From NCBI GenBank assembly GCA_951799445.1, contig OX637292.1:17363296-17427295 (forward strand): a stretch of DNA of 64,000 nucleotides, read 5' to 3'. The translations under genes were made by a program, and so were the position numbers. Shown here in pieces: positions 49,029 through 60,751 of the stretch. Each line of letters starts with the position of its first letter. Positions within the stretch are counted from its first letter, which is position 1. The notes under the pieces are model-generated. The model was not told the origin of the DNA. It saw only the letters and a program-made list of their open reading frames with translations, and did not search any database. This DNA comes from Pseudisothecium myosuroides. Its lineage: Eukaryota > Streptophyta > Bryopsida > Hypnales > Lembophyllaceae.

Positions 49029-52000
49029 ATGGCGCTGATGCAGTTTCAAGGGGGAGGAAGGGGAATGAAAACGCTCTGGGTCAAAAGAGTGGTAGCCGTC
49101 CTGGTCCTCCTCAATTTGATCCAGTTTCTCTTCTTCCTACTAAACTCCGAGGATCATCCTCCTAAACCACCCTTGTCCACGAAATTACGAAGCCCCCATG
49201 GCAAACCGTGGCCGCAATTGCGCTCCTACACCTCATGGACGGTGGACCCGGCTCTGAGCTCCGATTCCTGCGAGGCTTTCTTCGGGAACGGCTTCACGCA
49301 GGCCTTCACTCTCTTAGACCCCGGCCCTCACACCGCAATTAGGTCTAGAAGGATGCAAGAATTAGCAGCAGCAGGGGAAGAAGGGGAAGACCCGCAATTT
49401 CCAAGGCGGACGAAAGTGTACCAGCCTCCCCCGAGGGAGAGCTTGATGCAGTGCTTTTACAGTGAGACGCTGCGGACTTCCATTTGCGAAGGGACGAACA
49501 TGATCATGTACCCGAAGAAGATCAAGATGTCCAAAGGCGGGGAGGCTCTGGATGTGGTCATGGGACGGAATGAAGAAGAGGAGCTCCCGTATTTTACTCC
49601 CGGGGCGTTTGAAGTCGTGGTTCCGGAGACGGAGGAGCGGCGGGCTTTGTTTAATAAGACGATGTTGGAGAGGCTTGTCCCTGTGGATGCCATCACGCAG
49701 CACACCTTGAACCATCTGTTTGAACAGATTCGCACCATTCCAGTGGACGAGGTTGTTTGTGCACAGGTACATTACATTACATTCTTAGCTTGTTCGATGA
49801 GTTGCACACTTTTTCGAACCCTCTGAAAACGCATAAAAATTAGGATGTGATCTGGATTCAATCAACATAGTGTGCAGCAGCATGCTACTACTGCTCACAA
49901 GTGTCTATCTGGGAGATATTGAAGGGATTGATGTCAGGGCTGCCTTCTTAAAAATTCTTGAACTCAAGTTCTAAGAGAAAGAGTGTCAAAGGACGATGGT
50001 GTAAAGGATTGGAGCGTTTTGGATCCCCTGATTGTTCTATGAATTAGCAGATTTTTGCCGTAGGTGTCAGGAGCTCCTTTCAAGAGTTATGAATTTTGGC
50101 ACTAAAGATTAATTCTGGGGTTTGACATTGGAATGCCTCGGAAACCCTAAAACAGAATTTGAAATCCTGGTGACTTGTGAATTGAGCTTGTATTGCAATG
50201 ATCTGCGTGATCTTTTGCTGCTTGTGCTTAATTTAAGATGTGTTCAAGGGATAACCGAAAGTGGGAATTCTGAAATGCTGCAGAGAGTAACGACGCCAAC
50301 TATCGTCGTCACACGGTTTGAGTATGCGAATCTTTTCCATACTGTCACCGACTGGTACAATGCGTACATAACTTCACGAATAACAAACCTGAAGAAGCGG
50401 CCAAGTTTGATCTTCGTGGACGGCCATTGTAAGGTGAGTTTAATACTCGTCCTGGCGTTATTATAATAGTAAGTTAATCATCAGGAATGTTGGAGCTGTA
50501 TGCTTTGAGCTTTGGGCCACTTTATTTAGGACAGGTCGAAGCAACAAGCCTGAAATTGCATCCTCAAAATGTGAAGTAGCATCGTGTGCATTTGAGGTAC
50601 CAGGTGTCCAATCCACGTCAAAGAGGTTTCTTGAACCTTGTTTTTTTCAAGTATTTTTAGCATGCTGCATAGGAGTCATGTAAGTGCCACTTCTTCATTC
50701 TCATTCCTGTTGTTACTTGGACTACAATAGTGTAAAACCGAGGTAAATGAACAAAAAGTAGCTTTTGCACCAATCAAAGTTTAGGATATCTTGAGGAGAT
50801 TTGTGTGATTCTAGAAAGTTATACACAGGTTCTAGTAAAATCTTGAATAAATAATCCTATGGGCATCTATGTCTAGTCCAATTCGCGGCTTCCAAGCGAT
50901 GGACGCTTTTTAGAATATTCCAATTCCTAAACCATGTTGAAAACGCTATGAAAACACACTACTGTTTAAAACTTCCAGTTGGCTTTGGCTAACAAGGCCA
51001 AGCGTTGGACTTAAGAAGAAAACTTAATTTGAACTAAAAACTAAATTAGACGTTATCTCAAGCTTGTTGCTTTGACCTGTGCAATCAAGGGTGACCCTTT
51101 ATATTCAAAAGTGCTATCGTTTCTTACAAATTACGTGAATTGGTTTTAGATTTTGTGTACCGGTATACTGGATATTGGATATTACGTTTACTTTCTTCTA
51201 CTGGTTCTTGGACGGTCATCTCTTATTTGCTTTATCTTCTTGACAGCTAAAAACCTCGGTATAACTGAAGTCATTGACGTGAACATGTCAATTGTGCAGT
51301 CCCCTATGGACGACGCGTGGAAAGCCATGTTTAGTGGAGTTCATTTCGCAAGACATTTATCAGGGCCGGTGTGCTTTGACCACCTGATTTTTTCGCCGCT
51401 GGGATACAACTCCCCATTTTTCAAAGGCCTTGATCTTGACCTTTCTTGCAGGGGTTGTTCCCCTGAAGACATTGAAACCAACCGAAGGCACAGCACTGCT
51501 CGTGTGCGTGAATTTGGCGAGTTTTTCACTGCAGCTTTTAATGGAACTGCGTCTGAGCCTCCAGTAGATAGCTCCGTAGTCAAGGTATTATTTGTGAGAC
51601 GAGAAGACTACTTGGCACATCCACGGCACACAGGGAAGCCAGAGTCTCGGCTCAGCAATGAATTGGAAGTGCTAGAAGCACTTCAATCCTGGGCTTCTTC
51701 GAGGTCGAGTGCAGAGGCAGTGGGTGGCCCTAAGAAATTGAGCATCACCATTGTGAACGGGCTGCTGGCTCATATGACACTGGATGAGCAATTGAAGGAA
51801 GTGCGCGAATCCTCCATCATTGTGGGAGCTCATGGAGCTGGACTCTCCCACCTCCTGTTTTGCAGGCCTGAGAAGACTGCAATTTTAGAACTGGTGAGCC
51901 CATATTTTGTGCGTCCCCATTTTGAAGTTATGTCACAATGGATGGGCATAGAGTACCATAAGATTGAGATGGCAAGCCCCGCAGCAGACTGCGGGGAGGT

Positions 52001-52055
52001 GACACGGCGCATTGATCAGATATTTCTGGGACTACACAGGAAAGGTGTCTTGTAG
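49029..52055 (+). CDS. XYLT: Beta-1,2-xylosyltransferase of N-glycans (GT61)
   Basis: Golgi type II membrane enzyme that adds beta-1,2-xylose from UDP-xylose to the core mannose of complex N-glycans. Exons 49029-49766, 50284-50433 and 51300-52055, all phase 0, give 547 aa, close to the 534 aa of Arabidopsis XYLT. A short basic cytosolic tail (KTLWVKR) precedes a membrane anchor at about 20-41, then a proline-rich stem. Family signatures follow in order: SCEAFFGNGFT, CFYSETLRTSICEG, MGRNEEEELPYF, VTRFEYANLFHTVTDWY, FVDGHCK, FSPLGY, FVRREDYLAHPRH near 397, NGLLAHM, and GAHGAGL near 471. The acceptors after CTGCAG (50283) and GTGCAG (51299) were preferred over longer open reading because they restore family spacing (HCK-SPMDDAW). 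Symbol assigned from remembered family sequence, not a database search. Confidence 0.95.
50514..51098. mobile_element. MITE-like element, family 6, in XYLT intron 2
   Basis: Left end GGGCCACTTTATTTAGGACAGG then TCGAAGCAACAAGC; right end, reverse-complemented, GGGTCACCCTTGATTGCACAGG then TCAAAGCAACAAGC, so the inverted ends span about 40 bp. It accounts for roughly two thirds of the intron. A shorter relative lies in the last APO intron (59556-59906). Confidence 0.65.
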
Positions 52056-52655
52056 CACAATTGCCTTTAGGAATATTCTTAGAATTGGCTTTCTGAAAGA
52101 ATACAGCTTAACGTACCTTACAAGGATAGCAGCTGATAATCTGCTTCCATTTTAATACATAAACCATGTGTACAACAATTGCTAAACTATTTGAGGAATC
52201 CGTAGTCTGGTGTAGCGAACAATTCTGCTTTTGGAGAGCTGGCTTGGCTGACAGAATCTTGTGATTTTTAACTTCTGCCATGAATCTACAAGAGTGAGTT
52301 GAAACTCATAACATTCTTCAGTAATGATAGCAAGGTGTCTTTTAGGGTTCATGCCAAGAAAAGGAGTTTATGTTTTCAGTGTGGAGAAATTAATTGAGTA
52401 GACCATTGTAACTTGTGTCAGATGTTCCTCTGTTGTAGAGGGTTGTTTGACATGCTCCTTAATTGCACGATGTTGTTTCTTCTTCCCCCATTTACTTGTT
52501 GCATGATATGTATTGCGTGTTATTTCTTTGCCCCACGTTTACTTGTTTGATGAATTATCAGAGTATGACAAATGTAAATTTTGTTGTTGCTGTCTTTATA
52601 TTTATGTTAGAAGACTGATTTGCCTTGGTAAATAATCATACAGCGGTTCTCATAA

Positions 52656-53336
52656 GTATTCACACTTCAGTAATTGCCATAACTAATTGAGAAATTAGAT
52701 TTTGTCATGTTGAAGTACAAGTAACACACTTGTATGAAATGATTTTTCAGATTTTTTTTAACACTTTCTAATTTTTTAATAATTTAATCAAATTTATTAG
52801 TGAAAAAAAGCTTTTAGTACAAGTGAATTTTTTTCAAGATTCTTTAGTCAGTGGAATGAGAATTCTTCTTGGAATTTCTAGTAAGAATTTCACAAATTGT
52901 AAAATTTTATTGAATGAATTATTACTATCTAAAATTTGACTCCAATTAGTTATTTTGCTTTTAATTTACTCCAAAAATCTCCAAAGAGTCATGAAAAAAA
53001 TATATGAATACTTTATTCACTTTTCAAATTTTCCACAAGTTTTGGAGTCAAATTTTAGTTAGTAATATTTCACTCAATAAAATTTTACAATTCATGAAAT
53101 TCTTCATAGAAAATTCTAAAAAGAATTGTCATTCCACTCACTAAAGAATATTTAAAAAAAAATTGTTGAAAGTTTCATTATTCACTAATATATTTGATAA
53201 AATTCTTAATAAATTAAAAAATTAAAAAAAAAATTAAATCTATTTTATACAAGTATGTTACTTGTATTACAACATGTCAAAATTATGTTGAAAATATCTA
53301 ATTATTCAAGTAGCTATGGCAATTTTTGTAAGTGTA
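52656..53336. mobile_element. Foldback element with ~290-bp inverted arms
   Basis: The left arm (about 52656-52945) is the reverse complement of the right arm (about 53042-53336) with moderate mismatch; the loop is about 96 bp. Matching landmarks include AATTGCCATAACTA with its mirror TAGCTATGGCAATT, GTACAAGTAACACACTTGTA with TACAAGTATGTTACTTGTAT, TTCTTTAGTCAGTGGAATGA with TCATTCCACTCACTAAAGAA, and AAAATTTGACTCCAA with TTGGAGTCAAATTTT. A transcript would form a long hairpin. It lies about 600 bp downstream of XYLT. Confidence 0.85.
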
Positions 53337-53527
53337 CAAAACATTTTGAAAGCCATTGTGTGCCAGTAATGCTATAAAATATGATGTGACATTCTTGAAA
53401 TATCACAATTGGATGTGGTTGCAAAACATTCTTTAGTAGACTAAGTTTGATCTTTTCCACTTTTTGTGAGTTTGTAAACATTAGAAGAAGTTTCCAGCCT
53501 AAAAAAGGCCATTAACAGATGATTTTC

Positions 53528-54459
53528 GGCACCCCTGTGGTGCAATTATAGAAACATTAAAAAATATTTTTTATTTAAAAATAAATAAAATAAATAAAAT
53601 AAATAAAATAAATAAAATAAATAAAATAAATAAAATAAATAAAATAAATAAAATAAATAAAATAAATAAAATAAATAAAATAAATAAAATAAATAAAATA
53701 AATAAAATAAATAAAATAAATAAAATAAATAAAATAAATAAAATAAATAAAATAAATAAAATAAATAAAATAAATAAAATAAATAAAATAAATAAAATAA
53801 ATAAAATAAATAAAATAAATAAAATAAATAAAATAAATAAAATAAATAAAATAAATAAAATAAATAAAATAAATAAAATAAATAAAATAAATAAAATAAA
53901 TAAAATAAATAAAATAAATAAAATAAATAAAATAAATAAAATAAATAAAATAAATAAAATAAATAAAATAAATAAAATAAATAAAATAAATAAAATAAAT
54001 AAAATAAATAAAATAAATAAAATAAATAAAATAAATAAAATAAATAAAATAAATAAAATAAATAAAATAAATAAAATAAATAAAATAAATAAAATAAATA
54101 AAATAAATAAAATAAATAAAATAAATAAAATAAATAAAATAAATAAAATAAATAAAATAAATAAAATAAATAAAATAAATAAAATAAATAAAATAAATAA
54201 AATAAATAAAATAAATAAATAAAATAAAATAAATAAATAAAATAAAATAAATAAAATAAATAAATAAAATAAATTAAATAAAATAAATAAAATAAATAAA
54301 ATAAATAAAATAAATAAAATAAATAAAATAAATAAATAAATAAATAAAATAAATAAAAGTCTGACGTGGTGCTGATGTGGTACAAGTAGTGCCACATCAA
54401 CACCCGAAATCAAATAATTTTTTATTTGAATTTTTTCTGCAATTGCACCCAAGGGTGTC
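53528..54459. mobile_element. MITE-like element carrying an expanded minisatellite
   Basis: The left end GGCACCCCTGTGGTGCAATT pairs with the right end, which reverse-complemented reads GACACCCTTGGGTGCAATTG; AGAAA and TATTTTTTATTT blocks continue the match inward. Between them sit the (AAATAAAAT)n tract and a GACGTGG...GTGCCACATCAA mirror like that of the family-5 elements. Confidence 0.7.
53577..54358. repeat. (AAATAAAAT)n minisatellite, about 780 bp
   Basis: About 87 copies of a 9-bp unit containing no G or C over the whole tract. The left ~630 bp (to about 54210) is almost perfectly regular; the right ~150 bp has extra AAAT insertions and one AAATTAAAT variant, so homogenisation looks polar. 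Confidence 0.95.
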
Positions 54460-55034
54460 AAAACTCGCGGTCCCTTTGGGGGCTGATATTTCATGTAATG
54501 TATTCTTTTGATTTGTGAGTCACCATCCAATTATACATATTAGTATGGCATTCATCTGCAAATTTAAAGGAGGGATATTCCTTCTAAAACGTAGATTCTA
54601 ATATTGTTTTGATAGTATCAATACTTTTGAGTCTACTCTATATTACTAGCTTGAAGATTTTTATTTTAGTCTTTGATTTTATTGCATGAAATATGTATGG
54701 TTTGATTATCATGTAGACATCTTAAGTGTAGTGGTGCATACAAATATCTTAACATTTAAAGGATGCGTCCCTCATAATCAAAGCAGTCACCAAAATTACT
54801 TCAATTATTGAACCAGTAGGTTCATTCTTTGTTTCTACAATAGGCAATGAAGTCATCCATTGACCACTTTTCAGCCTCAATGTTCTTCAAGGATTAATTA
54901 GTAAATGTATGTCATTTCAATGTTGGGGGACTATGAAACTAAAAAAAATTCAAAATGACTTGGTATTTCTTCAAATCTTCCACAACTTTGATATTTTCTT
55001 GAAAAATATTTTATGCAATTAGATGAATGTTTAA

Positions 55035-56435
55035 CCCCTAAAGGACCAAGGGTATTTTCTGTCAAAAACCACTCAAAACTGCCATTCCTGCTGCGTTCAC
55101 TTATGAAAATCAAAAAATTATATATTTTTAGAATCTAACCGTAGGATCTTGCATTTAACTTGTCTAAGACCATGTGGTAAAATTTTTATCAAATTTGACC
55201 ATACGGATTGGAAGATATGAGCATTCAAAGTGGAAATAAAAGTTTTTTTGAACTCTGCCCTACAACTTCAGCTGCCTTTTGACCGCCATTTGTGGTAATT
55301 TTTTGCACTAAAGAGTTTGAATAAAAAAATCTACCATAATGAGGGTAATGTTATACATATGTCCACTATATTTTACTTAAAAAAAAATTTGGTGGAACAC
55401 ATTCAAAAAAATCTTGGAATGACACAATGCCAAAAAAATTGACAATACACTATCTTTTCTTGCTAACAAGATTTCTACCTCATACTTTCAATACTCAAAA
55501 ATTCAAACGGTGGATTGAAACATTTATTTATCTGTGACAAACTCCAAAAAAATAAATTAAAAAAAAATAAAAACTCTAATTTCTATTGAAATTAGAAGGC
55601 TTTGGAGAGCCAAAATCTTATGGGCAAAGGAAAAAAAAAGGTACCCAGTTGGTTCACCTGCATTCCCGGTATGTTCCCTACAGCGTTCCATTGCATGGGA
55701 TCTCCAATTCACTACATCATCCACCTATGGTGTACTCCATCCATCACATGTTTCTATCCACCTACTTTTCTATGAACTTCAAAAATTCATAACTAATTCC
55801 ACAAAGGTCCAAAAAACACAAAACGACTTGGATGAGATGTCAATTTCATTTCTCTTCTTCTGAAAATTTTCTGAAAATTGTTTCAAGGAGTTCAGCTTCC
55901 CCTAAAACGTAGTCATCATGAAAATAGCATAATAGCATACTATCTTCTCTCCATCTAGTTAGTGTTGTTCCTAAGATTAGTTGTTGTCTGGCTCTTGTCA
56001 GAACCTGTTTTTTTTCCTCCATATGCCATGTAATTTACATCAGATGGCATGCAAACTTCTAAGGCCATGAGATGACAGAGCTGCAATATCCTACAGACAT
56101 CAAAAATGCTATTAGGGGTCGCCCAACCAGTAGCAGGGGCCAAGGCTTTCACATGTTGCCCACCCCGGCTTGGTTGTGGTGGCCCAATCCTCTGCCCTTG
56201 CCAAAGTCAATGCGGGTGTTTGGCAGCCTAACCTGCCCCTCAAATTTATTTTTGCCAAAAAATGTCAATAACTTCTTCATCCGGAATCCAAATGAAATAA
56301 AAATTATATATCCTCGAAGCTCTCGTGAAACTACACAACCTCAAAAAGTCTCAAAAAATTTTACTTCAAATTGAGACCATAGGAATCTACCCGGACCCAA
56401 ATTGTCCCCCGAGGGGACAAATGGTCCTTTAGGGG
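55035..56435. mobile_element. TTAA-flanked element with perfect terminal repeats (1401 bp)
   Basis: Flanked by TTAA at 55031-55034 and 56436-56439. Each end reads TTAACCCCTAAAGGACCA inward, 18 matching bases including TTAA. A subterminal palindrome GTCCCCCGAGGGGAC lies just inside the right end (about 56404-56418). Interior open frames are short and unlike transposases. It is the best preserved pair of ends in the window. Confidence 0.85.
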
Positions 56436-57327
56436 TTAAGATTCAAACATTTGAGTTTGCATCTCATCAAATACAACAATGCCAATTTCTTTTGAAATTT
56501 TCTTATTTGGTATAGACAAACTCATACATGAATGCAATTAGATAAGTGCAATTTTTTTGCTTAACCATGTAAAGCCATTACAAACCTTAAAAGTCAGATG
56601 GATGCCTTCACTATTAATTGTAGAAACGAAGAATGCATCTATTCATTAGAAGAAAACCATGTTGCTCTCAACACAATCCACATGACGTGTTATATTTTTT
56701 GTATTTTGTGTTGAAATTGATGTTTTTATGTTACAGAAAACATAACATGTCATATAGATTGTATTGAGAGCAACAAGGTTTTCTTTTAGTGATTGGTCCA
56801 ATAATCAAAGTATTTGGTTGACTACCTTAGTTATATGGGTCTACGTCGTCCTAGAGCTAATCCTAGAGCCAATAATTATAGAAGCCAAAAAAGTAATTTT
56901 GGGTCTTGAGAATCATATGCTTCTATTGAGAACCGCCGGGTAAGAAAAGAAACACCGTTCTACGTGCATCGTTGACGATAAGCCTGCCTTCGAGCTCTGA
57001 ACACCAGCTGCAGAGGAATTCTGATGCAACAAACCAGGCAGTGCATTTGTTTGCTTAGTTCTGCGCAAATGAGCGACTCTCGCGTGCATTACTTCAGTTC
57101 GGTGCAAAATTTCTGCTGGACGTATGAGTTTGATTCTGCGTCATCGATGTCGACTTAGAACGGAATAGTAAATTGACAAGAATCGAACGGTACGGTGCGA
57201 AATTTCGTGCTAATCAGTCACGGTGACCATCGTCATCACAATTGCTGCAAATGGGAATAGAATTCTATTTGTCCCAATTTCCACAGATCGCAGAGATTCA
57301 GTGGGTTCGAATTTCCGTGGGTTTAAA

Positions 57328-57336
57328 TTAGGGTTT
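57328..57336 (-). promoter_or_regulatory. Telo-box (AAACCCTAA) upstream of APO
   Basis: TTAGGGTTT lies on the plus strand (AAACCCTAA on the minus), about 170 bp before the APO start codon. Telo-boxes are common near transcription starts of plant housekeeping and plastid-biogenesis genes. A single short motif, so weak evidence. Confidence 0.4.
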
Positions 57337-57507
57337 AAGGTTTGTTTGTTTTCGGTTTAGGGCTTGGAATTGCGTTAGGTACGAGGAGATTTATATGCCT
57401 GTAGGAGTTTTTTAACCATGAGATCTACAGGTGTTCATGGCATTTGTTTCAGATGCTGATATTTTGGTGAGATCTGGTCGAATGGTTTGAGCGTGCGAGA
57501 CAGAGCA

Positions 57508-60268
57508 ATGGCGGTCGCTAGCAGCCCGTTGGTGTCGCAAATCACTGCGGTTTCGACTTGCTCATTCGTGGTGTCGTCACGGCGAGTAAAGTCCACACCC
57601 GTGCTGTTGTTCGGCATTCAGAAGGAAAGCCATGGCTGTAGTTATGGCTGCTCGTCCAGCCGATTCTTTGCTTCCGGAACCCCTTTCACTTTCGTGCCAC
57701 TGAAAGCTGCCGATAAGAGGGGTATGCAAAGTGGTACACGTTTCTCAAATTTCTGACTCTGTTATTTTTTTTCCTTGAATCAACTGTATTGAATATTAGA
57801 GGGGCTTGCAAATGAATTGCGAATGTTCGCATCGCAAGGTTGAGGGTATTGTGACTTGAAATTCTATTGTTACTTGAATTTGCGTAAGAATTTCATACGC
57901 TTTGATAAAATTCCGATCTCAACAGATTCAGTTCTTCTATTAAAGATCTCTCCAGCACTCGATTGATCTCCTAATAATCACTCCCCTACATATGTTAGAA
58001 TGCGAAGGAGACGCAAATAGAGTACCTTATTCCTGCACTGGTGTATGTAGGATTTGGTTTCATACTGAATGTTGAGTTTCGTCTCCACTTGCACAGTTTA
58101 TGTGCAGGCCCGTAATTATAAACAAAACGCGGACTTACCGCCTTCGTCTGTGTCGAAAAGAGTGAAGAAACCATTTGTGAGACCCGTCCAGCATGGCAGT
58201 CACCAGAAGAGAATGAGGAGCAGGGAGCTGAGGCAATTACCTCCAAAGCCCTTGAAGGCGCCTGCAAATGGCATGCTTGTAGAGAAGCTTATTCCATTGG
58301 CACATTCTGTATACAATGCATATCTAGTCGTCTTGAATGGTGTTTCAAGACTTATGGAACATCTTCCTGTCAAAGCCTGCAGGTACACTTATGGATTGTG
58401 TCATTTCTTCTCGTTAGAATCTTTCAGGATTTTGCTTGGAAACCTTCATTGTACTGTAGATAAACACTACTGAGTTGAATCATATGTTCTTGACCCCTAA
58501 TGCCCAAGTTGGCGTCTTCCGTGTCTAAAGGATATGAAATAAATCATTTAGGAAGCTTTAATGGAACGTAACAGAACATATTAATAGAATATGAAATCAC
58601 ACCCTACGTTTTTAAGTTACTGAAATTGACTATTGCTTCCCAAGTTGACATTCTAGTTTTAGTTTAGGCATTTAGGGGTGAATTAAGATAGGCTTCATAT
58701 TGTGGCACTTGGAAACTGATGGGTGTTTTTTCATGTGCAGGTGGTGCTCAGAAGTGCATGTGGCAAGGGTAGGACATGAAGTAAAGACATGTCTAGGAAA
58801 GAACAATTCTGGACGCTATGGAGAGCATTTATGGGTGCCTGGATACCTTGATGATGTCGTAGTGCCGTTGGAGGCTTTTCATCTGATAGATCGCATACAG
58901 AAGCCCATAAGCCATGAAGACAGATTTAATCATGATAGAATTCCGGCTATTGTAGAATTATGTATCCAGGCAGGTTTGGATCTGCCAGAATTTCCAACAT
59001 TGAGGAGGACGGCACCTATTGACAGTTCAGTTAGTTGGACGAAGGTTGATGGCGGTGAAGAGCATGCTACATCTAGTGGGAACGATGATAGAAATACAAC
59101 AGAGAGCATTGACGATGAAACTAAGACATTGACATCTAGTGGCGAAGAAGAAGATAGACAATCTATGGCAACAGATCAACTGAAAAGACCAATCGATGCG
59201 AAAGGGGTGAGTGGCAGAGCCGGCATTAATGTCCTTACTATCAGTGATGATGATGATTTGAAGACAGTGGCGGAGAAAACATTGCGTGCCTGGGATCAGA
59301 TGCGTGCAGGAGCTGCGAAGCTAATGGCCACGTACCCAGTCAGGGCCTGTGGTTATTGCCCTGAAGTGCACATTGGTCGTAGAGGACACAAACTACAGCT
59401 ATGTGGTGCATTCAAGCATCAGTGGCGCAACGGACAGCATGGGTGGCAAGATGCGGCTTTGGAGGATTTGATACCTTCCAGGTTCTTTCCTCTCACATAA
59501 TTTTTTCCCACATCGCTACTCGTGCATGAAAAGCAGTTGAATGCATCTCAACTAAGAGCCACTTTATCTTGCACAGGTCGAAGCAAGAAGCTTAAAATTT
59601 TGAATCAACATCTTGTACAAATAGGCGGTTTGATAACAAGCTTAAAATAGTCCATTACGATTATGACGCATTTGAGGAAACAAGTGTCTAATCCTCTTTC
59701 CTAGAGGGAGCTTCAAGCCTTGTTATCTGATTGATTTTTGTCATGTAATGGAGTCATGTAAGCGCCACTTCTCTATGCTCTTTCTTGTTACTTGACCTGA
59801 TGTAAAGTTGATATTGAACAAAGAAAGGTAACACGAATAAGTAACTTTTTTTGCAATAACGGCGATGGAGTAGGATTTCTTGTTATCTCAAACTTGTTGC
59901 AATCTGATGTGAAAAAATTCCGGCAGGTAAACCTGTAAGGATGATTTTCTGGACCTGCCTGGCAGAACCATGTCATTAGATTAGAGCATGGCTTAAACTC
60001 TACGTGATCGGAGTGTGAAGCTATGCCATGAATGTAATGTGAGGATGCGCAAGCAGTAACAATGTGTGCTGTGTGCAGATTTGTTTGGCATGTGCGTGAC
60101 AAAGATGGACCGCCACTAAAGAACAAGCTTGCCAAATATTATGGTAAAGCCCCCGCTGTTGTAGAATTGTGTGTTCAGGCTGGTGCTAACATTCCTTACA
60201 AGTATCAGCCGTTCATGCGACTTGATGTAATCGTACCGGATGATGATGAGCTTGACATGGTGGCCTAG
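57508..60268 (+). CDS. APO: APO protein, chloroplast RNA-binding (APO1/2 type)
   Basis: APO proteins bind chloroplast RNA, promote splicing of group II introns, and are needed for photosystem I and other 4Fe-4S complexes. Exons 57508-57721, 58097-58382, 58741-59481 and 60079-60268 give 476 aa (Arabidopsis APO1 is about 436). The first ~70 residues are Ser/Val-rich, a likely transit peptide. NADLPP and LVEKLIPLAHSVYNAYLVVLNGVSRLM follow. The two APO repeats each hold a zinc-type motif: C166, C169, H173, H179, C184 in CRWCSEVHVARVGHEVKTC; and C370, C373, H377, H383, C388 in CGYCPEVHIGRRGHKLQLC. Each is followed by a W-containing segment and ..APAVVELCVQAG-type helices. Between the repeats is an acidic Ser/Thr-rich linker (about 250-340). 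Exon 2 was started at 58097 because the later CAG would create a stop. Which of APO1-4 it matches needs a tree. Confidence 0.93.
58494..58678. mobile_element. Small TTAA-type MITE in APO intron 2
   Basis: Left end CCCCTAATGCCCAAG after TTGA (58490-58493); right end GGCATTTAGGGG followed by TGAA. The ends match those of the outer element at 45697-47557 (CCCCTAAATGCCCAAG). The flanks are each off TTAA, so the insertion is old. At 185 bp it fills half of the 358-bp intron. Confidence 0.65.
59556..59906. mobile_element. Family-6 MITE remnant in APO intron 3
   Basis: Starts GAGCCACTTTATCTTGCACAGG then TCGAAGCAAGAAGC, matching the left end of 50514-51098. Later blocks GGAGTCATGTAAG.GCCACTTCT and TTATCTCAAACTTGTTGC also match. 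The extreme right end is not preserved. Confidence 0.6.
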
Positions 60269-60751
60269 TTCGTAGTGGCTTCAATCTTAGTGATGTGTTG
60301 TATTTCCTAGCAAGTTAGTAGCTCCATCGAAGTCAGTTTGATTACTGCTATTGCTTTTAAATCGATGTCCTGGTGTAGAATGGCTAAATGGGATGATCTT
60401 CCCAATATTGAAAAGGTTGGAAAGAGTATCACAAGCAATGATGTTCCTCTACCTCACAAGTCAAGTGATTTTCACCTGTTACTATTTTGCGACTCACTAC
60501 CGGTATTATGTAGATTGACACAGTGCAAAAATATCAAATTTTTGAAATGTGTATATCAATGTAGGAAACTCATGAGGTTTGACCAAGTAATATCGCTTTC
60601 ATTAAATTGGCAGAATTCCAAAAACGTAAATCAAGATTAAATCTAACGTAAGTCTAGAATTTTGAGCCTTCTGGAGATGAATGCCATGATTATTGGCTCC
60701 GAGAATTGCTCCAATTTAACAGATTTGACAATAAGTGAGGACATGATTTAA

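Larger units (their letters stand above)
52056..57507. other. Intergenic DNA between XYLT and APO
   Basis: XYLT 3' UTR, then a large foldback element (52656-53336), a minisatellite-bearing element (53528-54459), a TTAA-flanked element (55035-56435), and the APO promoter and leader from about 56.9 kb. The two long minus-strand frames at 53546-54530 (FYL and ILF repeats) are artefacts of a stop-free 9-bp repeat. Confidence 0.7.

Noticed and set aside
51153..51299. Upstream extension of the last XYLT exon (in-frame open sequence)
   Set aside because: Using the acceptor at 51299 restores the exact family spacing between HCK and the ..DDAW.AMFSG motif; the extension would insert unrelated residues.
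53546..54530. Two minus-strand ORFs of 285 and 319 aa made of FYL and ILF repeats
   Set aside because: They are translations of the 9-bp (AAATAAAAT)n tract, which has no stop codon in these frames. No protein signal lies outside the repeat.
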